Assembly (NCBI GenBank): GCA_020853705.1
Contig: JADYYK010000167.1
Coordinates: 62,001-126,000 of the forward strand
Length of the DNA stretch: 64,000 bases
Direction of reading: 5' to 3'
Origin: Deltaproteobacteria bacterium
GTDB lineage: Bacteria; Myxococcota_A; Polyangia; Haliangiales; JADYYK01
The translations under genes were made by a program, and so were the position numbers. The notes beneath the pieces are model-generated. The model ran no database searches. It saw nothing but the letters and a program-made list of their open reading frames with translations, and was not told the DNA's origin. Below are positions 1 to 10,257 of this stretch, one piece after another (the first letter of the stretch is position 1; each line of letters opens with the position of its first letter).

Positions 1-328
1 GGCCCGGGACGCCCGACGGTCGCGCCTCCAGGTAGCCCGACAGCCGCGTCATCAGCGAGCCGATGATGTCGACCGGCTCGACGCTCTCCTCCTGGCAGAT
101 GCGCCACAGCTGCTCGCGCGCGTCGGCGTTGACCAGGGTGAACACGATCAGCGCGCCGGCCTCGCGTGAGCGCAGCACGATCTCTCGCATCTCGACCTCG
201 TTGCGCACGCGCGGATACAGGCGCAGCGACACCGGGACATCGGCGAACTGCAGCAGCGCCGCGCGCACGACCTTCTCGGCGGTCTCACCGGTGGCGTCCG
301 ACAGCACGAAGACGGTGCGGCGACTCAT
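1..328 (-). CDS. PEP synthase / pyruvate phosphate dikinase regulatory protein (DUF299), 5' part only
   Basis: Only the first 109 codons lie in the window; the gene runs off the left edge. The N-terminus opens with the family's signature VFVLSDATGETAEKVVRAAL. It continues with a conserved segment (RVRNEVEMREIV, then GALIVFTLVNADAREQL) seen in the bifunctional ADP-dependent kinase/Pi-dependent pyrophosphorylase that switches PEP synthase or PPDK off and on through a threonine on the target. The P-loop half of the protein is outside the window. The ATG at 328 lies 4 nt after the stop of the radical SAM gene, so the two are probably co-transcribed. Whether the target is PEP synthase or PPDK cannot be told from this fragment. 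Confidence 0.9.
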   Translation of the reverse strand, partial: MSRRTVFVLSDATGETAEKVVRAALLQFADVPVSLRLYPRVRNEVEMREIVLRSREAGALIVFTLVNADAREQLWRICQEESVEPVDIIGSLMTRLSGYLEARPSGVPG

Positions 329-332
329 GGCC

Positions 333-1664
333 TCAGTGGGCCAGAACAGGCAGCCGGCGTCGAGTCGAAATCTCTCCGGGCGCCGGAGCGCTGGCTGGAT
401 GTGCAGCCCGCCAGTCGATCACCCGCGGGCACTCGGGGTCGGGCGCGGCCAGGCTGCCCGAGACGTGCGCCGACACCACGCGGCAGCCGCCGCGACACAG
501 GTCGTGGACCTCGCACGAGCTGCACGGCTCGGCGGCCTCGCGCCAGCTGCGGAAGGCGCCGAAGGCCTCGGGCCGGTCCCAGTAGTCACCCAGGCCGACC
601 ACGTCGGGCCCGGCCGCCGGCGGCGCCGCGAAGCTGCACGCGCTGACCTTGCCGTGCGCCTTGGCGCCGATCAGCAGGTCGCCGCCCGCGCAGCCATAGA
701 TGGCCAGCCACTGCATCAGGCGCGCGCCCGGTCTGTGGTGCGCCACCATCGGGGTGTACGAGCAGTCCATGCGCACGCGGCGCCGGTAGCGGCGCGCCAG
801 CCGCAGCGCCAGCGGCAGGATCCCGCGGTGCTGCGCGTCGCTGCAGGTCAGCTCGGCGAACACTCCGGCGCCGCGCCCCGAGGGCTTGAAGCGCAGGAGC
901 TCGATCTCGCTGAGGCCGCGCGTGCGGCAGTAGCGAAACACGTCCTCCAGGTGGTCATAGTTGACCCGCGTGACCACGGTGTTGACGCCGACATGGGGCG
1001 TCGACGCGCGCAGGCGCTGCACCGCGGCGTCCACGCGCGCGAAGCCGTCGAAGCCGCGCACCCGGGCATAGATCTCGCCGACGCCGTCGAGGCTGACGTT
1101 GATCTGCCCGAACAGCGGCGCGAGCTCGCACAGCTCGTCCACGTGGGTGAGGCCGCTGGTGGTCAGGTTGGGCACCAGGCCGCGCGCGCGCGCATGGCGC
1201 ACGATGTCTCCCAGCCAGGGCAGCACCGCGGACTCGCCACCGCCCAGCGCCAGGTGCAGCACGCCACGGTCGGCCAGCGCGTCGACCGCGCGCAGCCACT
1301 CGTCGCGTCCCCACTCGGCCGGCCCGCCCTGCGGCGTGGCCCCGGTGTAGCAGCCGGTGCAGCCGGCGTCGCAGCGGTTGGTCAGCTGCAGGTGCGCCTC
1401 CAGCGGCGCCGACAGGTGGTGCGCGCTGATGATGTTGCCGCCGTCGTCGGTCGCCGCCGGCTCGGGCCCGTCCCACAGCGCGCCGCCGTCATGGCCCAGG
1501 CGCCGCGCATAGGCGCGATCGACGAAGACCAGCGCGCGCGGCGTCTCGGTCTGCACGATGCCCCCGAAGCGCTCGGCGCGGAAGCCGCGCGGCGCCCCGA
1601 ACGTCCGCCGCGCCCGGCGCGCCCGTCGCCACGCGCGCCAGCGGGTGCCCAGCCCGACGCCCAT
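333..1664 (-). CDS. Radical SAM/SPASM-type enzyme
   Basis: 443 aa. The [4Fe-4S]/SAM motif CDAGCTGCY (Cys98, 102, 105) is followed by a partial radical SAM barrel with a glycine-rich LALGGGES strand. Cys-rich motifs at the C-terminus (CSSCEVHDLCRGGC, then CP) fit a SPASM-like auxiliary-cluster domain, common in enzymes that modify peptides. Residues 26-56 contain an RAERFGGIV segment resembling by eye the start of PqqD/MftB-type peptide-binding domains; this is inference. The ATG at 1664 overlaps the stop of the upstream 64-codon gene as TGATG, which fixes the start and implies translational coupling. In-frame codons further upstream overlap that gene and look non-coding. Substrate unknown; the adjacent small protein is the obvious candidate. 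Confidence 0.85.
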   Translation of the reverse strand: MGVGLGTRWRAWRRARRARRTFGAPRGFRAERFGGIVQTETPRALVFVDRAYARRLGHDGGALWDGPEPAATDDGGNIISAHHLSAPLEAHLQLTNRCDAGCTGCYTGATPQGGPAEWGRDEWLRAVDALADRGVLHLALGGGESAVLPWLGDIVRHARARGLVPNLTTSGLTHVDELCELAPLFGQINVSLDGVGEIYARVRGFDGFARVDAAVQRLRASTPHVGVNTVVTRVNYDHLEDVFRYCRTRGLSEIELLRFKPSGRGAGVFAELTCSDAQHRGILPLALRLARRYRRRVRMDCSYTPMVAHHRPGARLMQWLAIYGCAGGDLLIGAKAHGKVSACSFAAPPAAGPDVVGLGDYWDRPEAFGAFRSWREAAEPCSSCEVHDLCRGGCRVVSAHVSGSLAAPDPECPRVIDWRAAHPASAPAPGEISTRRRLPVLAH

Positions 1665-1858
1665 CAGCCCTTGGGGGTCGCGTCGCGCGCCGACCGCCGC
1701 GCGCGCACGAACACCGCGATGAGCGGTGTCATCAGCGCGATGGCGATGGCGCCGAACAGCAGGAAGGTCACGTCGACGCCGAGTGAGCTGGAGTTGGGGT
1801 TGTAGCCCCACTTGACCGCGAGGATGCGTCCCCGCCGTGCTCGCCAGCGCTTCAACAC
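1664..1858 (-). CDS. Small single-span membrane protein coupled to the radical SAM gene
   Basis: 64 aa with a GTG start. A basic N-terminus is followed by KWGYNPNSSSLG, then one hydrophobic segment (about residues 30-51, FLLFGAIAIALMTPLIAVFV) and a basic tail (RARRSARDATPKG), so a bitopic membrane peptide is expected. No Shine-Dalgarno is obvious, but the TGATG overlap with the radical SAM start argues that the frame is translated. It could be a substrate (RiPP-like precursor) or partner of the enzyme, or an unrelated small membrane protein. I recognise no family. Confidence 0.55.
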   Translation of the reverse strand: MLKRWRARRGRILAVKWGYNPNSSSLGVDVTFLLFGAIAIALMTPLIAVFVRARRSARDATPKG

Positions 1859-1892
1859 CCGAGAAATCTACCCGATGGCCGGCAGGCGCGCT

Positions 1893-3060
1893 TCAATGTT
1901 GTTCCGGCCCGTTCTGCAGCGTCTCCGCGACCAGGCGCTGCAGCTCCAGCCCCTGGCTGTAGATCGACGCATAACCGATGCTGAGCACTGCCACGATGAC
2001 GGCCACGCCATGCGCCCCCGCGCGCAGCGGCCACAGCCGGCGCGCCGGCCGGCAGCGCAGCGCGTTGGCCACCAGCCAGGTCACCAGCGCCCCGCCGATG
2101 GCGATCGCGGTGGTGGCGCGCCGGATGAGCGGGTTCTCGGTGTGCGCCAGCAGCGCGAACAGCCCGCCCAGCGGCAGGTAGAACAGCACCTCGACGGGCA
2201 GCCACTGCGGCCGCGCCGCCCGCCCGCGCGGCAGCGCGATGAGCAGCCCGTGCACCAGCAGGAACAGCGCGATGGCCGCCAGCGCGGCCAGGTACAGGCG
2301 GGCCCAGCGCCGCACCCTGGCCAGATCCTCCAGCGCGGCGTCGGCGGCGCCCGACATCGCCGGCCCGTGGTCGCGCATGTGCTCGAAGGCCGCGGCGGCG
2401 CGGCCCCAGCGCTCGGCGCGCTGGTGCAGCATGCCGATGGCATACCAGGCCTGGGGCGCGTACTCCGAGGTCGGCCAGCGCGCGATGACCTGCGCCAGCG
2501 TGTCCAGCGCCTGCCGCTCGCGCCCGACCACGGCATACTGCGTGCCCAGCCACAGCGTGGCGCGATCGGCCCCGGTATAGGTGGGGTACTTCGCCAGCAG
2601 CTGCTCGACCATCAGGATCGACTGCGCCGGCGGCCGGTCGGCATAGCCATCGAGCACGGCCTGGTAGTCGCGCTGCGGCTCGGGCCCGCCCGCGATGTTC
2701 TTGCTCAGGAACTCGACGCGCAGCCCGGCCAGCCGCGACACCCGCGCGTGCGGATAGCTCGCCAGCACGCGCTGGTACAGCGCCAGCGCCGCCGGCAGGT
2801 CGCCGAGCTCGCGCTCCAGCAGCCGGGCCGCCTCCATCAGCGCGTGATCCGCGAAGTGCGCCTGCGGGGCCTCGTCAGCGATGGCGATCAGCGCCTTGAC
2901 CGCCCCCGCTGGGTCGCCCGCGGTCGCGACCTCGACCGCGGCGTAGTAGCGCGCCTCGCTGTCGTCGACCCCACCATCGTCCGCTGCGGCGCCCCCATCC
3001 TGCGCCGCAGCGCCGCCGCCGCCCGCGCACAGCAGCAGCAGCGCGAGCGCCCCCCACCAC

Positions 3061-3086
<26 letters not shown>
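1893..3086 (-). CDS. TPR-repeat, multi-span membrane protein
   Basis: 397 aa. A signal-peptide-like N-terminus (basic RSCRPSRWW, then ALALLLLCAGGGG) leads into an Asp/Ala/Gly-rich linker. Helical TPR-like repeats follow from about 45 to 250 (for example ALALYQRVLASYPHARVSRL and TSEYAPQAWYAIGMLHQRAE), as in YfiO/BamD-like tol-pal-associated proteins. The C-terminal third has four hydrophobic segments (about 255-276, 293-310, 325-342 and 360-378), unlike classical BamD. The start overlaps the end of the response-regulator gene by 26 nt, so expression is probably coupled. Likely a cell-envelope protein; specific role unknown. Confidence 0.75.
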
Positions 3087-4551
<1,465 letters not shown>

Positions 4552-4609
4552 AGGGCACCTGGGTCATGGCCGGCATGGGCATGGACGGCGCGAGTCTACT
4601 GCATCTGGC

Positions 4610-4635
4610 CCCCTCGAAGCGCCAGCTTCGAGGGG
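4610..4635 (-). terminator. Perfect 11-bp hairpin between two minus-strand genes
   Basis: CCCCTCGAAGC (4610-4620) and GCTTCGAGGGG (4625-4635) form an 11-bp perfect stem around a GCCA loop. It lies after the stop of the secreted-protein gene and before the start of the response regulator. There is no clear T-tract on either side, so this may be a weak terminator or an attenuating or processing hairpin. Confidence 0.5.
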
Positions 4636-4672
4636 TGCCACTCCGTTCCGTTCCGTACCAGCGCTCGCAGCT

Positions 4673-5509
4673 TCAGTTCGAGGCCGGACCCGCGGGCCCG
4701 TCGCCGGTCGCGCCGGGCTCGACCTCGGCGCCCGGCGCGTCCTCGATCACGACCGCAGGCGCGGCCTCGCGCGGCCTGGGCGGCGCCAGCACCGGCGTGC
4801 GCGCGGTCGCAACGGCCCCGCTGCCCTTGCCCTCGAGCGCCAGCATCACGCTGGGCGTCGACAGCGTCAGGCTGGCCAGCGCCGCCTCGCAGGCGGGCCG
4901 GCGCTGCTGCGCCGACTTCTCGTTGTAGACACACTGCAGCGACAGGCCGTGAAACCCGGTCGACGCCAGCGCCACCGCGTGCGCGCGGGTCAGGCCGCGC
5001 AGCTTGTGCTTCTTGATCGACCACTCGACGCGGGCGTCGGCGCGGTTGCCGCGCACCTGCTCGTTCGAAGACGCGAGCACGACCTTGAGCCCGACCATGC
5101 CGCGCTTGACGCGCAGTTTGTAGTCGCTGACGAAGGCGCGCGCCTGCGCGGTCGCCGTCTCGGGTGCGGTGCCCGGCGTGGTGGCCCAGGTCAGCACCAG
5201 CACGGCGTCGCCACCCGGCGCCGCGAAGGCCTGCGCCAGCCCGTGCACCACGGCGTCGCCCGCCGCGCCGACCGCCTCGACCGCGCTCGACGCCCGCGCC
5301 GCCAGCACCGGATCGTCGGTCCAGCCCGCGGGCACCTTCATGGTCGCGGCGAGATCGTCACCACAGGCCAGCGTCACCGTGCGCGCCTTGCCCTCGCGCG
5401 GCGCGTCCGCCGTGCGCTGCGCCTCCGCGCGCGCCGACCTCGCGCCCGTACTGGCGAGCGCCAGCCCGGCGACCACCGCCAGCGGCAGCCCGATGCGCGA
5501 AAGCCCCAT
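4673..5509 (-). CDS. Secreted protein of unknown function
   Basis: 278 aa. A Sec signal peptide (LPLAVVAGLALASTGARSARAEA, cleavage likely after ARAEA near residue 30) precedes a globular region of about 190 residues with two or three cysteines (Cys49, one near 195, one near 210). The tail from about 235 is Pro/Ala/Glu-rich and looks disordered. No catalytic motif or known domain is recognisable. It probably resides in the periplasm or is exported. The 15-nt gap to the upstream AstA-like gene suggests co-transcription. Confidence 0.7.
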   Translation of the reverse strand: MGLSRIGLPLAVVAGLALASTGARSARAEAQRTADAPREGKARTVTLACGDDLAATMKVPAGWTDDPVLAARASSAVEAVGAAGDAVVHGLAQAFAAPGGDAVLVLTWATTPGTAPETATAQARAFVSDYKLRVKRGMVGLKVVLASSNEQVRGNRADARVEWSIKKHKLRGLTRAHAVALASTGFHGLSLQCVYNEKSAQQRRPACEAALASLTLSTPSVMLALEGKGSGAVATARTPVLAPPRPREAAPAVVIEDAPGAEVEPGATGDGPAGPASN

Positions 5510-5524
5510 GACCCCAGAATATGC

Positions 5525-6547
5525 CTACAGCGGGAGCAGCGCCACTTCTTGCCCGGGCTCGACACCCAGCTCGGCGCGGGTGGTCGCCCCCAGCCGGACC
5601 TGGCCGCTGTCCGCCACCTCGATGGGAGCCTGCACGGCCTGGAACCAGGGGGCTGTCCCGGGCTCGAAGGCCACCAGCCCGGGCTTGCCCTCACCCTCGC
5701 CGAGCGTATCGGCGCTCACGCGGGCACGCCGCGCGGCCTTGACCAGGGTGATGTCGTCGGTGCGCGCCGAGAAGTGCGGCCCACCGTCGAAGGGGTCGAT
5801 CTGACTGGCGTATTCGAAGCCGATCTTGCGCAGCATGCGCTCCACGCCGCGGGTGTCCGGTCCGACCACACCGATGACCGCGCGCACATCGACCGGGAGC
5901 AGCGCGGTGTACAGGGTCTCCTGCGGGAACAGGGCGCGGATGAACTCCTTGTTGTCCTTCGACAGCAGATCCGCGCGCTGGTAGGTCAGCCCGGTGAAGT
6001 GGCGGCCCAGCGCCTCCCACAGGATGCTGGTGCCATCCTCCTCCAGCGGGGGCAGGAGCTCCGACAGCACCACGTCGCGGAAGCGCTCGCGGTGCATGGC
6101 GATGTAGAGGAAGCGCAGGTACGACAGCATGCGCCCCAGCGCCCCGGGTCGCCCGCGGTACTCCGGCAACAGGATGAGGCCGCCGATCTCGGTCGGACCA
6201 TCGTAGTTGTACTTCAGCTGCAGGGTCTGGTGCACCGCGTAGTGATCGATGCTCTCGGAGTAGCGCTCGACCTTGCCGACCTCGAAGTAGACGTGGGGGG
6301 ATCGGCGGGTGCCGTGCTGGGCGTGAATCATCGAGGTCCCGATGATGCGACGCGCGTCACGATCCTCGAGCACGAAGATGTACTCGCGCTTGAAGGTCTC
6401 GACCTCGCCCGCGAACGAGCGCTCGGCCAGGTCGAGGATGTGGGTCAGCACCTCGCGGTCGTCCGGCAAGTTGACCGTGTCGAGGTGCTTGGCGACCTCG
6501 TGGACCTGATCGAGATCACCCCGCTGCGCCGCCCTGATGACGAACAT
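5525..6547 (-). CDS. astA: Arginine N-succinyltransferase-like acyltransferase (AstA family)
   Basis: 340 aa, the usual length for AstA. It begins MFVIRAAQRGDLDQVHEVAK, as expected for the N-terminal GNAT half, and carries family-typical blocks (EIGGLILLPEYRGR, LSELLPPLEEDGTSILWEALG, LSKDNKEFIRALFPQE, RMLRKIGFEYASQIDPFDGGPHF split across the centre). AstA transfers succinyl from succinyl-CoA to arginine in the ammonia-producing AST catabolic pathway. No astB, astC, astD or astE is nearby, so the acyl donor, the substrate and a full AST pathway are unproven. The ATG at 6547 matches the family start; an upstream in-frame ATG would add seven basic residues. Confidence 0.85.
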   Translation of the reverse strand: MFVIRAAQRGDLDQVHEVAKHLDTVNLPDDREVLTHILDLAERSFAGEVETFKREYIFVLEDRDARRIIGTSMIHAQHGTRRSPHVYFEVGKVERYSESIDHYAVHQTLQLKYNYDGPTEIGGLILLPEYRGRPGALGRMLSYLRFLYIAMHRERFRDVVLSELLPPLEEDGTSILWEALGRHFTGLTYQRADLLSKDNKEFIRALFPQETLYTALLPVDVRAVIGVVGPDTRGVERMLRKIGFEYASQIDPFDGGPHFSARTDDITLVKAARRARVSADTLGEGEGKPGLVAFEPGTAPWFQAVQAPIEVADSGQVRLGATTRAELGVEPGQEVALLPL

Positions 6548-6665
6548 CGCGCGGGTTTTAGCACGCATTTCGGCCCTGAACGCTGTACATTCGCTGCCTG
6601 AGCGCGCGCAGCTGTGGCGGCCCTGTCGAGCCGCTCCACGCGCAGCAGTAGATGAAGGAGCTGTC

Positions 6666-8477
6666 ATGCGCCTGATGCGCCATGTGGGTTGTCTGATGAG
6701 CCTCGCGTTGCTCGCGGCTGGCTGCGGACCGAGCAGCGGTGGTGGCGGCGGCGATGGCGGGAGCAAGGCAGATGGTGGGGGTGCGCTGAGCGGCATCACC
6801 GCGGTGGTGGTCGCGCCGGCGTCGGTGATGCTGACGACCACGGGCGGTGTCGCGGCGACGCAGGCGTTCACCGTGATGGGCACCTTCACCGGCGGTCGCA
6901 GCGCCGACGTGACCGCGCTGTGCGACTGGTCGCTGGGTGACGCGGGCCTGGGCACCATCGCGGGCGGGCACTACACCTCGGTCACCGATCGCGGCGGCAG
7001 CACGCTGGTGACGGCGGCGTGCGGCGCGGTGTCGGGCACCGCGATGCTGACGCTGCGCTACGAGAGCGTGCGGGTGTCGACCAGCGGCGGCTCGACCGCG
7101 CCGGCCGACGCGCCAACCAAGTTCACGTCGACCACGGTCGATCCGTCGCTGGCGCCGCTGCTGGTGTATCCGCTCGACGGCGCGCTGGTGCCGAAGAACC
7201 TGGGCCAGATGGAGATCCAGTGGCGCAAGTCGGTCGGGCCCGCCGATCTGTTCGAGGTCGCGCTGACCAGTCCGACCGTCAGCATCAAGGTCTACACCAA
7301 CGTGCTGCGCGCGCTGGGCGGGGTCTACTCGATCGAGCCCGCCGAGTGGAGCGCGCTCGCCAACAGCACCGCCGGCGACACCGTCACCATCACCGTGCGC
7401 GCGGTGCTGACCGCCGATCCGTCCAAGCTCGGGGTGTCGACCCCGGTGCGCCTGAGCATCGGCAAGGACGTCGTCAACGGCGGGATCTACTACTGGTCGG
7501 CCACCGGCGCGACCAGCCAGGAGGGCATCATCCGCCACCGCTTCGGCGATCTGACGCCGCCGGCGCCGTTTTACACCAAGGATGATGGCAACGCGCTGTT
7601 CAACGACGGCCGGAACGATCACTGCGTGGCCTGCCACGCGCTGTCGCGCGACGGCACCAAGATGGCGATCACCTACAACGGCGGCGACGGCCCGGCCTCG
7701 GTGCTCAACGTGATGGACAAGACCGCGCTGCTGGCGGTCAACCGGGTGGCGTGGAACTTCGCCTCGTTGAACCCCGACGGCACCCGCATGGTGACCGCCA
7801 AGGGCGGCGCGCTCAGGATCTACGACATCACCGCGGGGCCGACCAACGGCCAGGTCGTGGGCGGCGTCGAGATCCCGGGCGGCGGGCAGGGCACCCACCC
7901 TGACTGGTCGGCCGACGGCCACGCCATCACCTGGACCAAGAAGGGCAACGCCGGCTCGGACTGGGACTACACCGGCGGCTCGATCTACGTCACCAACGAC
8001 AGCACGGGCAGCTTCAACACCAGCACCGCCATCGTGCCCTCGGCGGGCGAGAACAACTACTACCCCAGCTTCTCGCCCGACGGCGAGTGGGTGCTGTTCA
8101 ACCGCGCCACCGGGACCTCGTACAACAACGGCAACGCCGAGCTGTGGGTCGTCAAGTCGAGCGGCGGCATGCCGATCAAGCTGACCGCCGCCAGCGGCGC
8201 CGCGAACAGCGCCAACTCGTGGCCACGCTGGAGCCCCTTCGTGCAGCGCAACGGCCCCAACGGCAAGCTGCTGTACCTCACCTTCTCATCGCAGCGCGAC
8301 TACGGCATCGAGCTGGTCGGCGTGCGCAAGCCCCAGATCTGGATGGCAGCCTTCGACCCCAGCCTGGCCACCGCCGGCAGCGACCCCTCCAGCGTCCCGT
8401 TCTGGCTGCCCTTCCAGGACATGACGACCAACAACCACATCGCCCAGTGGGCGACCCAGATCATCGGAATCGACTGA
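6666..8477 (+). CDS. Lipoprotein with Ig-like domain, one c-type haem motif and a beta-propeller
   Basis: 603 aa. The start is set by AAGGAG (6655-6660) five bases before ATG. A lipobox (LLAAGC) is followed by a Gly/Ser linker. Residues about 40-135 resemble a bacterial Ig-like (Big) repeat and are followed by a beta-rich segment. A single CVACH motif (Cys320, Cys323, His324) suggests covalent haem c attachment. The C-terminal half carries TolB/PD40-type propeller strands (DWSADGHAITWT, PSFSPDGEWVLFNR, WPRWSPF). It is probably anchored at the outer membrane. Electron transfer or sensing is conceivable, but no partner is encoded next to it. Transcribed alone, divergent from the AstA-like gene. 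Confidence 0.8.
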   Translation: MRLMRHVGCLMSLALLAAGCGPSSGGGGGDGGSKADGGGALSGITAVVVAPASVMLTTTGGVAATQAFTVMGTFTGGRSADVTALCDWSLGDAGLGTIAGGHYTSVTDRGGSTLVTAACGAVSGTAMLTLRYESVRVSTSGGSTAPADAPTKFTSTTVDPSLAPLLVYPLDGALVPKNLGQMEIQWRKSVGPADLFEVALTSPTVSIKVYTNVLRALGGVYSIEPAEWSALANSTAGDTVTITVRAVLTADPSKLGVSTPVRLSIGKDVVNGGIYYWSATGATSQEGIIRHRFGDLTPPAPFYTKDDGNALFNDGRNDHCVACHALSRDGTKMAITYNGGDGPASVLNVMDKTALLAVNRVAWNFASLNPDGTRMVTAKGGALRIYDITAGPTNGQVVGGVEIPGGGQGTHPDWSADGHAITWTKKGNAGSDWDYTGGSIYVTNDSTGSFNTSTAIVPSAGENNYYPSFSPDGEWVLFNRATGTSYNNGNAELWVVKSSGGMPIKLTAASGAANSANSWPRWSPFVQRNGPNGKLLYLTFSSQRDYGIELVGVRKPQIWMAAFDPSLATAGSDPSSVPFWLPFQDMTTNNHIAQWATQIIGID

Positions 8478-8489
8478 GTCGCGCAGCGA

Positions 8490-8516
8490 CCCCTGTCCCC
8501 TGTTCCCTGTCCCCTG
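8490..8516. repeat. CCCTGT short direct repeats in a convergent intergenic gap
   Basis: Imperfect tandem copies of a six-to-seven base unit (CCCCTGT, CCCCTGTT, CCCTGT, CCCCTG) fill the 51-bp gap between two convergent genes. They form no hairpin and no frame reads through them. Probably a replication-slippage tract. Confidence 0.6.
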
Positions 8517-8528
8517 CTTGTCCGTCCC

Positions 8529-9524
8529 CTACGGAATCGCCGCCGCCAGCACCGCCATCGGCGCTGCGATCGCCACCTGCATCGGCAGCTCCTTCGCGGC
8601 CAGCAGCACCTCGGGCGCCGCCACCGTCAGCCCCAGCCCCGCCTTGCCGGTGCGCTTGTGCGAGCGCAGCACACCGAGCTCGGTACCCTGCTTCGCCTTG
8701 TCGGCCGCGGCTGCCACCTGCGGCGCGCGCGCCGCGATCTCCTCGTCGATCCAGGTCAGGATCTTGGGCAGCGCCGCGATGGTGGCCGGCTGGATGTCGT
8801 GCATCAGCACGATCACCCGCCCCTCGGCGCGCGCGATCTGCCCGGTCACCGCGCTGAAGGCCAGCGCCGCGTCCCGCGTCTTCCACTCTTGCGGATCGAT
8901 GTCCCAGTGCGTGTGCTCCACACCCGCCGCCGCCAGGACCTTGGTCACCCGCGAGCACTTGTCGCCATACGGGGTCCGGAACAGCACGCTGCGTGACCCG
9001 ATGACCTTCTCGATGGCGCGCTCGCTGGCCTCGATCTCCTCGGCCCCGCGCGCCTCGCTGATCTGACACAGGTGCAGGTGCGACTGGGTGTGGTTGCCGA
9101 TGAGGTGCCCCTCGGCGTGCGCGCGCCGGAGCAGCGCCCGGCGCGCCTGTGCGGTCTCCGACTTGCCGCCGAGGTTCTTGCCATTGACGAAGAACACCGC
9201 ACGCACCCGGTGCGCCGCCAGCGTGTCCAGCACCTGCCCCGTCAGGGCATGGTCAGGGCCGTCATCGAAGGTGAACACCACCTCGGGCCCCTGCGCAGCG
9301 GGCACCGCCACCCGCTGCAGCGGCCCCGCCAGCACCCGGGCGACCTCCCGCAACTGCACGGACAGCTGGCTCGGCCCCGTCGCCACCGGCGGCCGCGACA
9401 CCAGGGCCTGCGCCGTCCGGGGCCCACGCAGGTAGCGCGCACCCAGCACGCCGCCCACCCCGGCCAGCCCGATCACCAGGAGCCCGATCCACAACCCACG
9501 CTTTCGCGATGTCTTCGTCATCAT
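8529..9524 (-). CDS. Polysaccharide deacetylase (NodB homology), membrane-anchored
   Basis: 331 aa. An N-terminal basic stretch plus one hydrophobic segment (about 11-28) suggests a signal anchor. The NodB fold starts with motif 1 TFDDGPD at 85-91 (catalytic base and metal Asp) and motif 2 HTQSHLHLC (metal His residues). Further motifs include RTPYGDKC and, towards the end, VIVLMHDIQP with the C-terminal His. This is the carbohydrate esterase 4 family, which removes acetyl groups from peptidoglycan or from N-acetylglucosamine polymers. The Ala-rich C-terminal tail after about 265 has no recognised domain. A 7-bp hairpin sits directly against the start codon (see findings). Substrate unknown. 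Confidence 0.88.
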   Translation of the reverse strand: MMTKTSRKRGLWIGLLVIGLAGVGGVLGARYLRGPRTAQALVSRPPVATGPSQLSVQLREVARVLAGPLQRVAVPAAQGPEVVFTFDDGPDHALTGQVLDTLAAHRVRAVFFVNGKNLGGKSETAQARRALLRRAHAEGHLIGNHTQSHLHLCQISEARGAEEIEASERAIEKVIGSRSVLFRTPYGDKCSRVTKVLAAAGVEHTHWDIDPQEWKTRDAALAFSAVTGQIARAEGRVIVLMHDIQPATIAALPKILTWIDEEIAARAPQVAAAADKAKQGTELGVLRSHKRTGKAGLGLTVAAPEVLLAAKELPMQVAIAAPMAVLAAAIP

Positions 9525-9624
9525 CCCGCAGGCCCCCGCTGCGGGACTCTACGCTGTGGACAGCTTCCGCATTCCCGAGTCATCGGACAACTTTCCAGCC
9601 CGATGACCCAGAACGCGTGCGGGC

Positions 9625-10161
9625 CTAGAAGGGAATGTCGTCGTCGCCGCCGCGCCCGCCACCACCGCCGCCACCACCCCAGTCGTCGCTCGGAGGCGGC
9701 GCATCATCACCACCACCGCCACCCCCCTTGGGCGCGCCCCCACCTCCACCGCCACCACGCGGTGCCCCACCGCCACCACCGCCACCACCGCCGGCACGCT
9801 CGCCACCACCACCACCGGCACGCTCGCCACCACCGCCGCCCAGGAACTGGACGCGATCAGCCACAATCTCCGTGGTGTAGCGCTTGTTGCCTTCCTTGTC
9901 GTCCCACTGCCGGGTCTGCAGGCGCCCCTCGACATAGGCCGTGCGGCCCTTCGACAGGTACTTGCCACAGTTCTCGGCCTGCTTGCCCCACACCACGACG
10001 CGATGCCACTCGGTGCGCTCCTGCTTCGCGCCGTTCTTGTCGGTCCATGACTCGTTGGTGGCCATGCGCAGCTCGCAGACCGCCTGGCCGCCGGGGGTGT
10101 AACGCACCTCCGGGTCGGCGCCGAGATTCCCGATCAAGATCACCTTGTTGACGCTTGCCAT
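9625..10161 (-). CDS. ssb: Single-stranded DNA-binding protein
   Basis: 178 aa. The OB fold occupies residues 1-110 (MASVNKVILIGNLGADPEVR, then WHRVVVWGKQAENCGKYLSK and AYVEGRLQTRQW). A very Gly-rich flexible linker follows (about 112-165), and the acidic tip ends DDDIPF, the conserved docking tail that recruits replication and repair proteins. A strong Shine-Dalgarno (GAGGAGGAA) precedes the ATG. The linker is almost all GGN codons, which creates long mirror frames on the other strand. Monocistronic as far as can be seen. Confidence 0.97.
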   Translation of the reverse strand: MASVNKVILIGNLGADPEVRYTPGGQAVCELRMATNESWTDKNGAKQERTEWHRVVVWGKQAENCGKYLSKGRTAYVEGRLQTRQWDDKEGNKRYTTEIVADRVQFLGGGGGERAGGGGGERAGGGGGGGGGAPRGGGGGGGAPKGGGGGGDDAPPPSDDWGGGGGGGGRGGDDDIPF

Positions 10162-10257
10162 CCCGTTCCTCCTCGACCCGCGCACTCTACACACAAGCGG
10201 GTCATGCGGGAAGACTACAGGGTCCCTCTGACAGAGGGCCGTGCTAGCTTCCCGACC

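Noticed and set aside
63..1805. 580-codon open frame on the plus strand
   Set aside because: Mirror of the radical SAM gene on the minus strand. Its Arg/Ala/His-rich product has no domain and no ribosome-binding site.
9635..9880. Proline-rich ORF opposite the ssb linker
   Set aside because: Reverse-strand reading of GGN glycine codons of SSB.
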